Shown piece by piece: positions 42,103-54,313 of a stretch of 64,000 nt of DNA. A program made the translations under genes and the position numbers. Source of the DNA: Alentia gelatinosa (lineage: Eukaryota > Annelida > Polychaeta > Phyllodocida > Polynoidae); NCBI GenBank assembly GCA_950022655.1, contig OX465580.1, positions 97,668,797-97,732,796 on the forward strand, written 5' to 3'. The stretch's first letter is position 1. The number at the start of each line of letters is the position of its first letter. The notes under the pieces were generated by a model that saw nothing but the letters and a program-made list of their open reading frames with translations, ran no database searches and was not told where the DNA came from.

Positions 42103-42283
42103 AGGGTGGTTGTGGCCCCTAAGATTTGAGGTCAACTCTGGACCATAGAACTGTCCCACGGCGCTATACATATCATGTAAGGAGGTCAGGGTCAAGGACG
42201 GGGTTTGCTGCGAATGCAGTCATTGGCTACTCGGTCTACTTTATTCCTTATATGGACTTAGTGTAATGGGACAACTCCATGCT
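42103..42283 (+). repeat. Interspersed repeat R190, copy 3
   Basis: High similarity to 24751-24932, including GGGTGGTTGTGGCCCC, CGGCGCTATACATATCATG, GTAAGGAGGTCAGGG and TGTAATGGGACAACTCCATG. Weak similarity to copy 2 continues for about 60 bases further (TTTGTTTATACCCACATAC). Confidence 0.75.
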
Positions 42284-44968
42284 GTTATGGACTTGTCAAA
42301 TGCAGCAGAAACCAGCTATACACTGCACACTCACCGATTTGTTTATACCCACATACAGTCTGTGTCACCTACTACACCTACCGTGTGTGCTTTGGTGGCC
42401 AGTGCAGGACTGGTAGCGCCCTTTGTAATTCATACCATAAACTAGGCGCAAATAGGATGTTCATTATAGATGAATGAGCGTGCGATTATAAATGAATAAC
42501 AATTAAAGGTTTGGGTTAGATTCAGTCTATGGATAGTTTTCTAGGATCCAAACATATCAAGCACCAGTGGGTCTTGAGGTATTTTGGTTTTGAGTGATTG
42601 GTCATGGGCAGCTGGGCACACCTCTAAGAACCTGAGATACTGGCTCCCTGCTCTGTTCTCACTATCACAGTGAACAGCATGCACATAGTAAAGGGATAGT
42701 TTTCTGGAAGCACACTGAAAGTTCATTGTGACCACTCAGACTTCTAGATGATGTATTTAGCGTGTGCAAGCACGCTCTAATAACGTCAATATGTGATATC
42801 AAAACCTAAGCCTTATTTAGCTTTCAGAATTCTCTGCTCATACAGCAAGGATGAACAAACATTTGTTCATAGTTATATTAGTTAATCCAGAGGTAAGATT
42901 TTGCAACGACCCGTCCAACCTGTTATCTTGCATCTGATTTTTTATACATGACACCTATCCTTGCTGATACCAGACAATAGATCAAATGAAAATCATATTA
43001 TGTCTCCATTTTACTAAGACAAACGAGGTTTATTGGTAGACTATAGACTGATATCATATAAATTACGAAAACGTATCCTTGTTGTATGATCACTTGGGAT
43101 GTTTAATTATACTCGACCGATACATTAAAAAATGAACGTGCTGTTGACTGCGGTAGTAAATGCTAGAGTTGTCTTTTTTCAAACTTTGACTTTGCTGAAC
43201 ATTGTTTGTCTCACCGTGATGTATTTCTCCAGGGACGTCTAGAGACACCTCAGGATTTCTTCATGACTGCAATGTGTTTTTCTGTTGTCTGCATATGCGC
43301 AAAAACCTGGTCCCTTTGATGTTATTTCTTTGCATGTGACAGTCACACGTTAGGTGCCACTTACACTCTAATTACACCAATTCATTTATAGGAAGTTGGT
43401 AGGAGTCTTTCATCAAGCTCAGACGGCGAAGGCAAATGTCAGAAGCTGTCATTTTTCTTGACGCTTGAATCACAAATGTCAAGTGTCCCAGCCTTGTATT
43501 GGTTCCAGGGAAATAGGACCTAGTGCTGTTTTATATATACATTTTTACCTAAGAGTGCCATTGTGTGTGTTTAGTGATTTAGCAGTGGTCTGGTGTGGAA
43601 CCGTCTGGCATGCCACTGGAGTGGAAAGATTGTTGGAAATGCTGGCATTTGGGGAATGATTTTTTGTTGGAAATGTGCGCTTGATTTAATTGCCTCTCTA
43701 GAAGGCACTTAGTGAGACATGTCAGAGTCATCCGAGTAGATATTGCACGCCGAGAGGAACGCCATTATAAAGTTAACAAAAACGCCCTTAATAGCCATTG
43801 ATCGTGAAGGTCTGCTGCAAATCAGTCTGTGGTGTAACAAGATGTACCTTGACTATGCGGTTATTGTGGCAGAAAAGTATATAGTTGTAATTGTCTACGA
43901 TTTACATATTCGTAAATATAAATCCAGTTTATGAAACAATATTTTCCTCTCCATAGAATAGAAAATATGCCCAAATCTTTATTTAAAGCGGGTAAAGTTT
44001 TCAATAATTCTCTGTCTGTTCATGAAATATGGATGTTGCTTTATGAGGAAGGGCCATGCTATTATGTATTTTGTGTGCTATGTCTCAATCAGAAAAATGC
44101 TGAAATAGACATTATCACAGCTGAACGCCAGGAGTTGCTTCTAGAAACGGAGAATTCTCGTTAAGAGGTGGGTCATAATACATCAGACAGAAATCTGAGG
44201 AGATGGCTTTCCTGATTCGGAAGTATGACTCCAATACCAGATTGTGTCCAATAACGCTTGGTCATGGTAGCTCACCTGCCAACAAAGCCAGTCAGAATCT
44301 ATCAGGATAAAGTTCCAAATAATGAAAGCGTAGCAAATGACATTTTCTAGCCCTCAGAAAAGCCGAATGACCGTAATTAATAGGAAGGAGGTCGGTGCAC
44401 ACTAGGTTGACAGTTCCGTCGTTCCCGTTTAATAAATAGTTCATGGTTTCCATCGAGGAGATTATTCAGTCGACGACCCATTTATATCCGCCTGACCCTG
44501 TTCACCCCTGCTTCAAATCAGACCTCGGGAGCATGGTGAGGTGTTCTGTGTTGGAAAAACAGAATAAGCAGTAATTCAGTGGGATTCTAAAAGAAAATTA
44601 TATAATATCACCTATAGGGCACTCCACATGAGAGTAAATAATTATGTTGGCAGACTCCTTCGGGGATTTTAACATATCTATCTTACATATACATGAGAAA
44701 TAAATACATTGTCCGTGAATTATATTAGAGGTGATAGATATGCTACAGTGGTATTGTTATAAGGGCATGACAATGCATACTGTATCAGCATAGATAGAAA
44801 CGATGCTACCTACATTTGATCTGGGTTGTTAACGCTTATATAAGACATGGGCCTGTTTGGGACAAAAGCAATACCTATTGCCATGTTATGTGATATAATA
44901 GAAATGATACCAGTACTCGAACTGGATATATACACAGGCCAGAAAACCTATAGACGTCTATGAAGTAA

Positions 44969-44971
<3 letters not shown>
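42284..44971. other. Unassigned AT-rich stretch
   Basis: No gene was recognised. Frames at 43465-43659, 43743-43934 and 43931-44164 (+) have ordinary composition and no motif. No TIR pair or RNA gene was seen. Confidence 0.4.
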
Positions 44972-45039
<68 letters not shown>

Positions 45040-45056
45040 AGAGAGAGAGAGAGAAT

Positions 45057-45121
<65 letters not shown>
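44972..45121 (+). repeat. Compound (TA)n(GA)n microsatellite
   Basis: About 65 bases of TA are followed by about 85 bases of GA with a few interruptions. The minus-strand frames here read as Ser-Leu and Tyr-Ile repeats and are artefacts. Confidence 0.95.
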
Positions 45122-45126
<5 letters not shown>

Positions 45127-46887
45127 GATGAGTGGCCTATAAGCACCTAATACGTGCGGAAAAAACAGAGAAACCAGATTATATACAAAGGTGTTCTCGT
45201 GATGACAAATGTATACTATTACACCCTGTGAAACAGTAAAGCTCATATTACGATGGAGCACCTGAAGGTGGCATTAAGATTGTGGGAATCTCCTATGGTG
45301 TCGAACAAAATTATGTCATGTGACACTCGCTTGCAAGGGAGAAGATAAATGTTTATGTAGGAGAAACCAGCATCATCCTTTGTCGATTGTGAATTTTTTG
45401 ACAGAAAATGACTCTAATATCTTGACCATGCAAATCACAACACCAGACAATCTTAGAAGATAAGAATAAAAATAAAGAGAGCAAGAACGGCAAAATACAG
45501 GAAATCCCCGCTGCTAACAGGAGAATGAAATATGGAACAGGCGGACAAATAAGACACAATTACTAGAAGCCCAACTTCAAAGCAAGAGTTAAAAAGAAAC
45601 TTTTGAAAATTGATATACAAGAAACCCTAGACAATGGATAGAAATTTGTATTGGAAATTACCTGCAAGTACTGGTTAAATGTGATACTCTTTTCAATGTG
45701 GTCGTGTAAGCGGTAGGGGTAAGCCACCAGCCTTGTCAAATCCTATACTAATATTACATATATAGTTCCTTTGGCATAAGATCAGTTTATTTATGACTAG
45801 TTTCTATATAAAATGATCATAAAATCTAAAGGTCTTGTTTCATCCCAAACAAGACCTTACACAAGATATTTGTATACCTGAATAATGATGAAGCGTTGTC
45901 GTGTCTTTATACTTTGTCTTGTCTTGACAAATGCATGTCCTTATCTAGTAAAGATCTATGTGACTCCTACATGGAAGAACATCTGATGGCGAATGTATAG
46001 ATCTGTCGTTAATTGTGTTCATTGATTAAAGAAAGGAAAAAAATCATGATAATCATCTGTCATTGTACAAAAATTTCTTGCTGTGATCTTTTCTCGGATT
46101 GCTCCCTTTTTATGCGTAACGGACCCCTAGAAAGAGGGTCTATCTTGCACATTTCACCAGTCTCTCTGTCATTCTTATCTAGGCATTGAAAACGTCCTAG
46201 GGTGTGTAGATGATATTTACTTCCCTCGTCCATGGATAGGTAGGTTGAACTGAGTGCTATTACTTATATACTGCTACTGTTCTTACAGTTAGATAACCCA
46301 CCAGCATCAGCCATTTGTGTTTGGGACATGTTATTATAAGTCTGAGGGCTCTTTTTTCACTTTGACATCTTTATCTTTTGTGAGCTTCTTTGTTGCCACT
46401 TATTCCTTTACACACATTTTGTACATAACTTTAGACTACTCTGTTAACATAAGACACAAGCTGCTGATCATTAAGTTTTTAATAATTCATATATATTTTT
46501 TGTCTAATGCTATATCGAAAATGTTATACATGAACCACAGACATTATAGAACACGATGGTACACATCACTACATTATATCACATTACATGGCATGGCATG
46601 GCAGGGGCAGATGTGAGGGATGGTTTGACGTCAGTTGGACGTCAGCTGCGTTCTTATCTGTCTTTTCCATTTCCGGAGTCCCTACAGGTTCCTCCATAAC
46701 TCTTAAGGGAACCTAAATTTGTTATAACAATTTCCTAGTGCACAGGTGTGTCTCGCAGATAGGATTTTGTTTCAATTCCTGGATGAATACAGTCTTATGT
46801 ATGATTGTTTGGCATGCAGAAGTACATTCTTCTCCTCTATATACCATTACCAATGAGACTATTCATCAGTTGCAGGTATCCTCCCTC
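45122..46887. other. Unassigned stretch; may include the 3' part of a LINE
   Basis: No independent gene was recognised. The frame at 46317-46616 (+) is antisense to sequence downstream of the L1/Tx1-like remnant and has only hydrophobic residues from T-rich DNA. The end of that LINE was not found. Confidence 0.35.
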
Positions 46888-48110
46888 AAGTTCTAACTGA
46901 CTTCCAAAATTTCATTATGCGTAAGCATTCAATGAAGAAAGGTACGATATCGTCTTGCTCTATGCAGTAGTGGCAATCCTCTACAATCTTTCTCTTTGAT
47001 AAGTTCATTTGTATGTGTTACATTTTGCTGTGGCATTAATCATGGTGAAATAAATGATTGGCTATTTGTTTCTTTCGTGTTCATGATAAGAATTTGATAA
47101 ATTAGTTCCCGTTCTTCTGATTCGTATATGTGAGATGACAATAATATGCCACTCCCGCCTCGCACTAGGATAAAGGGATCGTCTATCTATTAATATTGTA
47201 TAGATTATTTTGCTACTGAGCCTTACTACATTTTATAGGATCCTTACCTGGTATTTTGAACAGTAATTCATTATCTTGTTTGACCATTTATATTCAACAG
47301 ATATTAAACCTGGTATAACAGCTTTTATACTAAATATATCCAGAAAAGTCAGTCTGGTATTCGATTTTCTATTAATCTGTTTCTCTGACATAAATCTTTC
47401 TTGACTAATGAGATGGTTGACTGCAGGAAAAACGCCCAATAGGTTAAATGTACTTCCTCGTACTGAGTGGGGCTTTTGTCAATATTATTAATTTCGCTTT
47501 GATGCTAGAAATTACTTCTATATTCTAATTTCCTTTTCCGCCTTTAATTTTCTTCTTCCCTAACTGGAGGTAAATTTCATGGCGTACATTTTGAAAGGAA
47601 TTCCTATTCAGTGCACTAAGGAATTTTCATTAAGTGAGGAATTTCCATGAAGTAAACCGTTTCCCGTCAGAACTGCTTATATTACATTAATCATTCCTTC
47701 CTTATAAGTTTCGTCTTAAGGTATTATGCTTCCAGAGACCTAGGCTTCTAGCTTCTGTTTTTCCCTTGATAACAATATTCACCGAGTATGGTCCAAGGGA
47801 AAGGATATCCGATTAAACAATCAGTAACTCTGATTTTAGTGAGTCAGAATTCAACCAGAAATTTAGGCATGATCCATGTGCTTTCCTCTAAGTTCTAGTA
47901 GATGGCTTTCTCGCTCTCTTTCTCTCTCTTATTATGTTCTTATGATAGCCCTGAGTCAGTCTCTATATTTCGGGGAATTAACTGGACACTATTCATCCTC
48001 CAATCAAGTGTGTTTTCTTGAACCAGACACAAGTCAAAATTGTCTTTTATCCTAGAATAAACAGCCTTTCTTTCGATCTTGTCACCCAGACCATTAACAT
48101 TCACTGTTCT
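46888..48110 (-). pseudogene. L1/Tx1-like LINE, internally deleted
   Basis: The minus strand starts with RTVNVNGLGDKIERKAVYS and then IKDNFDLCLVQE, the N-terminus of an APE-type endonuclease (N-N-GL...LVQE). Only about 700 bases later, 47439-47233 reads SEKQINRKSNTRLTFLDIFS and then IKAVIPG, the region after the RT thumb. YESEERELIYQILIMNTKE and HYCIEQDDIVPFFIECLRIM-FW (zinc-binding tail) follow in other frames. Thus both ends of the ORF2-like protein are present, but most of the endonuclease and all RT catalytic motifs are deleted, with several frameshifts. Confidence 0.65.
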
Positions 48111-50245
48111 TATCCTTCATTTGATACTTAAACACTGTCTTCCATATTTACCGCAACATGATTTTCAAATCAATTTTCGCGATAAGGCATTGTCCACAAT
48201 ATATTACAAAAATATTTTGCAACGCATAGTAATAAAGCGGGGAAATATCTACAGAAATTGTGAAAGGACCTTCTAAACATCCTTCTTTCAATATCGTATT
48301 GCTCAGATGCCTTCAACGGCAAAACTAGATATTTTCTTCATGAAAGGAGAAGCAATATGAATCTTTGCATAGAAAATGAATGTCAGTTGGCGAAAGGAGC
48401 ATAAGCCTAACACTGTTACAGAAGAACATAGATCTCGTTGTCACGGTAATTATGTGATAAGCATCGTTGATCAATGTGACTTACAATTTAATATCTATCA
48501 TGTTCCCATACTGCGCATATGACAATGAATATTCCAGAAATGCAGAAGTGTCATCCTCCCCGATATCTTGATGTGTGGCTTTGCTATTCTATCTAATCAA
48601 TCAGTAAAATACAATCAAGCTCGTCTAGAAGGAACACATCCGTAATCACAATTTAAAGATTCCTTGGCATATAAAATTCTCTGAATAATGTAAGATCCTG
48701 TATTTGGTTGATAGATGCATATTCTTCTAGTATTTTATCGACAGTGGCAGGTATTCTATTACAAAAATAGTAGGATATACGATATGCCCTTTGATGGTAA
48801 TGGCAATATCAAATTTGTGGTAGAACCAGAACTCGACACAGATATATACTACCGATTACACGTAGGTTGGAATAGGGTAGGTGCTCAGTAACTATTGTTT
48901 TATTCTCTCAGGTGGAGGACCTAAGAGTTGATTGAATGCAAGAAGCAATCATTTCATCATCATATGAATCTGCATTATTTGGACTGGCTTGCTATAATGG
49001 TTATTAACCTTTCTTATTTTAACATACTGACGGAAATTTGCAGACTTACTATCATAAATATCTCATTCAATCCTCCAGGTGTAAATACACCCCGCTATGT
49101 TGTATGTGCTATTTCCAGGAAAAGCAAAAGCTGTAAAAGGGGTAGGGAGTGGTGTTGATTTTGAATGTGTCTTGGAATCATATACAATGTTAAAACTATT
49201 TCTGACTCCAACGTTTTTTCTTAGCTTCTGATGGTATTTTTAATACAGCAGCACTTATTGTATGATACATAGCTAGCACGCTATGCCACTCGTATAAATT
49301 TACTGCCTTTCATGGGTCGCAAGTCACTGTGAATATGAAATTCGCTAATGCCAAACTCTCAGGTGTATTAAAGATAAATTCTTTAAATATTCCCAAAAAT
49401 ATGAGAGAACAACCGTAGTATAATGTCCTAGGGTGTTACCAACATACCAGGGGACACCATAGAATGCTGACTAATTCACAGAGCGTAGTGTTCATGGTGT
49501 GGGGGCGATGTTTCAGAGCCATTTCTGGCATATACCAATGAAATAACATTACAGCACAGATAAATACAGATTTATGCCTTTCATTCCATGTGCAAAGCGT
49601 ATGTGACTAAAGTGTACATAGATGTGTGGGGCCGGGTCAGGCAGTCCTTGTGTGTCCTCTCTGAGAAGAGTAGATTCTTGGAAGCTTATTAACAGGGTTT
49701 CTTCAAATCCCCTCGGTGGTAAGGCAGGTCTAGTACTCTGTTATCTAGATAAGCCTCCCCGGATTTACTTGGCTCACCTGTGCCAAGGTACTGCACTTTG
49801 GTGGTGATCTAACCGGGATCACTTTGGGAAGTGGCTTAATAAACATCCATTGTTTATCAAACTCGAGGAGTCTGGTTTTGTGTGAATAGGTTTGTCTCCA
49901 TACATACTAAAAATACCATACCGACCTATGTAATTGTACATAGGGTAGCATATCGCCGGGAAGGGGTATACAATCTTCCGAGGATAGGCTATCCTCAATG
50001 AGGCCAGAGCTGGCAACCGCTACATAAACATTGTTACACAATTTATACAATATAAGGGAAAATAGACAGTACTAGTAGAAAAGAAAGGAAAAGAAAGATA
50101 GTAGTCAGTGAAAAGGAATGTGATGAGATGAGATGAATGTTGCCTTGTATACAGTATGATCTCTTAACGTTTATGAAAACGTGAATAAATGTAAATATCC
50201 ATAGTTGGAAATATGTGGGATTTTATGACAGTGTGATAGCGGTTT
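48111..50245. other. Unassigned stretch with a possible LTR fragment
   Basis: Mostly AT-rich with no gene. The GC-richer block 49622-49860 (GATAAGCCTCCCCGGATTTA, then CACTTTGGTGGTGATCTAAC and AATAAACATCC) has an LTR-like look but no defined ends. Confidence 0.3.
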
Positions 50246-50371
50246 TTTATCTCACCCCTGGTACAAGTTTAGTCATAGGAATAACATTGAATGATGTGTG
50301 CAACGATTACCCAGGCAAAGTGAAAATACTATGCCATGGTCTTGGCGGAGTGATGTGAGATGACATCATAA
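50246..50371 (+). repeat. TTTATCTCACCCC repeat, copy 2
   Basis: TTTATCTCACCCCTGGTACA, AGTCATAGGAATAACATT and ATGTGAGATGACATCATA match the copy at 14085-14212 in order. About 126 bases. Same orientation. Confidence 0.7.
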
Positions 50372-53300
50372 GGAACTTGCCAGTCAACGGCCAAGATTCT
50401 TCTACTAAAGTTTTGAAACGTACTTATTAGACAAGCTTTCAACATGTTCTACACTTGAATTGTAGAACAAACAGATTTTTATCCAGCAGTTAAACATTAA
50501 TAGATTGTACTCGTAAGTGGAACGGGTTAGTGTCCCTCAGTAGTGTCCCTCAGGGTTCCACATTATAATAGTCTGGCATACGGAAGACCAGCTCTAAGCT
50601 GAGCTAGGAGATTTGTATACAAATTTTAACCCTAATAAAATCCTTTTTTTTTTTAAACATGTAACAGTTATTGCATGCCTCCTGAGATTTATATGTTAGG
50701 ATATGAAGGTAAAAAGGTCGAAAATATTTAATATTTCATCTATTAGATCTTACATGTGAACTTGAATAAGCCGCTCTCGCCAATACGAAAATTTCGGTTT
50801 TGTCATTTTCACAATTGTGGGCAATAGCCATGTTCTGTTGAACCCCTGAAACCTCTATATTGTAGAAGGCTACTTTAATCTATGGAAAAAAAAACAGCGG
50901 CAAGACGGTGGCCTGGACGCCGTGACCTCTAGGTGCGCTCTAGAAGAGTAGTATCGGATGAACTTGTCATTCTACATGACCAAATTAAGCCAGTTTACAG
51001 CTGACAGCCAGACAGTCTAAGAAAGGAAAATAAAAACAACTATAGTCTAGTGGCCAGAGAGGTATACCTCGCTTCCGTTTCTATACAATGTCTTTTTTCA
51101 GTGATTCTTTATCTCTGTAATCTCCTTATTTCAAATCTGCCCTTACACAGCTGTAATTTCGGAACATATCAATCTTTATACGGTTAAGGTTTAATCAAAT
51201 CATGATTTATGGTAAGAATCATATTGTATTTAATGTTTCAACCACTCTTACAGAACAGCGTTCCGTATTTTGTCATACCCCATATGTCATATCCCACACA
51301 CGTTGACTAGATCATTAGTTCTTAGTCCAAAGTAGGTTAATTTCAGCTATATAGTAGATAAAGAACAACATACCATGCATCTTCAAGTTACAAACTCGAT
51401 AGTGATTTACGGTTCGTATAGAACTCGGCGTTAATGCCTCGTTCCGTACAAACCGCGAATTACCATCTCGTTTTGTAGCTTGTACAGCATGGCAATGTCG
51501 TTCTATATAAATAGTCTTCACCGTACTAGATCGTCAGTTCCTCCTTCAAACTAGTAGTTATACGCACTACAGCTATAACAATTGGTGGAGAACTCTACAA
51601 GATCTCACTCTTTTGAAACATGCGATTTGTGTTGTATGCTGTATTTGTGCGTTATGAGCACTTCAGAGCTGTTATAATTTTATTTCTTTGCTATAAGCTA
51701 AGATACCGTTTGTAATCCAGGGATCGCGCCATTTGAAAAAGTCATGATCTTAACAGGACAGATTTTAAAGTCTCGATAGTTATTGACGTTCCTTGGTGAT
51801 AAAGCCAAGATATGGTCAGGGTCGGTATTTGACCAGAGCTTTGTCAAGTGACAATCACTAAGTGCTCTTGTAATATGACCTACTAAAAGGGAAGTATTAG
51901 TTAATGATTTAGCAGCACGAATAAATTGCTCTAACAATATTCTAAGTTCTATTTTTTTCATATCAATTTCAGAATTTATACTCTGCAGTTACATCATAAT
52001 ATGCTCATCCATATACAATAGGGTTTGTCTGGTTCGAAGAAAATGTCAACATGATCAGAAACATCAATCTTCGATAAATCAAATCGTTTTCAGCATTATT
52101 CCTTGTGCAATTCAAAGTTTACTCATTTTTCTCTCCTTAACATTAAGCAATGGAGACATATAAACCTTAACTACACCTAATCAGCATGAACAACTCTAAA
52201 TCAGAACAGACGAATATAAGTTGCTCACCTGTAGCATTATACTATACAATTAAGTAATTGTGAGAGAATAATCATGAGGTACATAGGCACAAAGTCTCCA
52301 ATATATGATCAGTTTTCTACTAAATATCAAAACTTATTTGGGCCCATATAGAAACATAGAGAACTTTAAACAGTGTACACATTCCAGACTATGTACCTAA
52401 CGGTTCATCTGCATCACACACACTCGCCTCTGGGCCGCACCCCATGCCACGCGCACTCACCATCACCACCGGCTCCATCAGGATTTAATTGGCATCATGT
52501 AGTCGGGGAAAACCGTGCAGCTAGAGCTGCTAATATAACGGATGATTGAAGTACATGGACTGATCCCCTGGGGTATTAAATCATTACATAATAATTTCGT
52601 AAAAATGTCATTATACCGCAAGTGTCCTCTTCAGATGTTGACATGCCTGTGCCACCGAGGATAACCTGGATGGTGAGACAGTAACAGGCTCTTGCAGCTT
52701 CATCAACTCCTTCCTAAGCAGCCTTCGCAGGTGCAAACGAGTCTCCGCCCGCTCAAATCTCACCACTTGAGTCAGGATTATCTCTGGATCCCCCGGGATA
52801 TATAGACTACGATAGATGTGAGTCTCCCTTCCTGCAGAGTGTAATGCAGCATATTCAGCTCCAGGAGGAGATCAGTCTGCCTCCAGCCTGTACAAACTAG
52901 ATTAGGACATAATGGGACAAGAGGGATGCAGTGAGTCCTCCATCGAGCCAGAGCCAGGAGGGTGTTTCCCTACCACAGGGGGCCAATGATGACTAAGGTC
53001 TATTCCAACTGATTGATCAAAAGCTGTCACGGGGACATGAGGAACACCAATGCCTTTAGAATCATTAAGGATCAACAATGACAAGTTTGTCCTTTTAAAC
53101 CCGTTTTTAGGTCCAGACATCCCTTTTCAAGGTGGGGAGAATTTATGGAATTGTCCTTCCCTCACTGTCGGAGACCAACATAGGGGAGGACGGTGGGAAA
53201 CTCGGTGCCCGTCACCTGAGGGCTGGACTATCGTAAGTCCAAAGTGGGCTAGTCTGCAGAGTCCAAAACCTTTTACCACCAAGACAACATCACCAAGAAC

Positions 53301-53920
53301 TGGCATCCACAACAGTAGACAGGGTGTCTTACATCCAAGTTCTGACCACTGTAGGTCGGTGGGTGGCAGGTCTTCCCTGTTCAAAGCTTCTTCATCATCT
53401 GCTGGATACTCCAGCCATTGGATAATATCATTCCATCAGCGAGGCTTACCTCTTTCCTCTTTTTATTACCCTAAACCTTTATTCATGACTGTGATGTTGT
53501 CTACCTTTCTCCAGGAATTCATAAATTTTATTTCTTGTCATTTTCTTTCTTTACATTACACCTTTTAACAAACAAATCATAGTCAGTGTTCTGAGTAAAC
53601 GGAAAGAGGTAGGAAGCAGATCAGGAACTACTTGACTGGTTAATCTTTACAGGGAAGTCCCTCAGCAGCAAAATGGCTGCAGTAATCCCCCCTTGGTACA
53701 GTATGGGTGGAGTAATGTAGGGATCGGGCTACTAAATGATGGTATGTCTCCTCTATACTACAGGACACAGGGTGCTAATCCCTGCCGCGGATTCTCTCTT
53801 ACTATGTAACTCAGCATATAAAAAGCTGGGTCAGCAGCAGATCGATAGGTAACCCGCCGTGCTCTTTCTGTTAAGATGAAACCATTGGGGCCTCAAAGTG
53901 TTGCAGTGTTCTGAAACCTC
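50372..53920. other. Unassigned stretch
   Basis: No gene was recognised. The frame at 51698-51961 (-) and the pair 53050-53568 (+) / 53127-53384 (-) lack motifs. The 52600-53450 segment is GC-richer than its flanks and could hold an eroded ORF. Confidence 0.35.
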
Positions 53921-54313
53921 TTAACCCTTTCTGGCAGGGCAATGCCATATGGCATTCCCCTGGCCATGGCAGGACAATGCCATATGGCATTCCCCTGGCC
54001 ATAAAAGAATAATGCCATATGGCATTCACATATGGAATTGATGAACCACTCTGTATTTGTTCCTTTGTAACTTTTTGAAAGATTATCGCAGAATCATAAA
54101 AATTATATGAGATATTACGCTAAATGTCGCCAGTATGTCTGTGAAATATCGGAAAGTTCTAATAAAAAATACAGATTAACTGGAAATTTTAAATTTTAAA
54201 TTTCTCTTAATAATATTGACTACAAAAGCCGGCCATACAAAGTCCACAATTGGGTCTGGTGCCTGCTGTAGTATGGGTACATGGTGAATGATGTGTGGCT
54301 CTTGAAGGGTTAA
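53921..54313. mobile_element. TTAA-ended TIR element (piggyBac-like MITE), copy 2
   Basis: The left end is TTAACCCTTTCTGGCAGGG and the right end is GCTCTTGAAGGGTTAA. A 393-base, AT-rich element without a transposase. TTAA at both outer ends with CCCTT inside fits piggyBac target choice. Left-end architecture (TTAACCC, about 20 bases, then three palindromic units) and length match copy 1 at 7142-7535, although most internal sequence does not. Confidence 0.7.
53941..54026. repeat. Palindromic minisatellite, 35-base period
   Basis: Three exact copies of the 16-bp perfect palindrome AATGCCATATGGCATT at 53941, 53976 and 54011. The first two are followed by CCCCTGGCCAT. The ATGCC/GGCAT arms are shared with 7159-7246, while the loop (ATAT against TTGA or TCAA) and outer arms differ. 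Confidence 0.95.

Noticed and set aside
44875..45261. 128-residue minus-strand ORF
   Set aside because: It is made of Ser-Leu and Tyr-Ile repeats from the (GA)n and (TA)n tract.
49622..49860. Solo LTR
   Set aside because: AATAAA and composition are suggestive, but no TG...CA ends, TATA box at the right distance, or target duplication could be found.
53050..53568. 172-residue plus-strand ORF
   Set aside because: No domain, poor codon pattern, and an equally open antisense frame. I could not support it as a gene, though the GC-richer context deserves a profile search.
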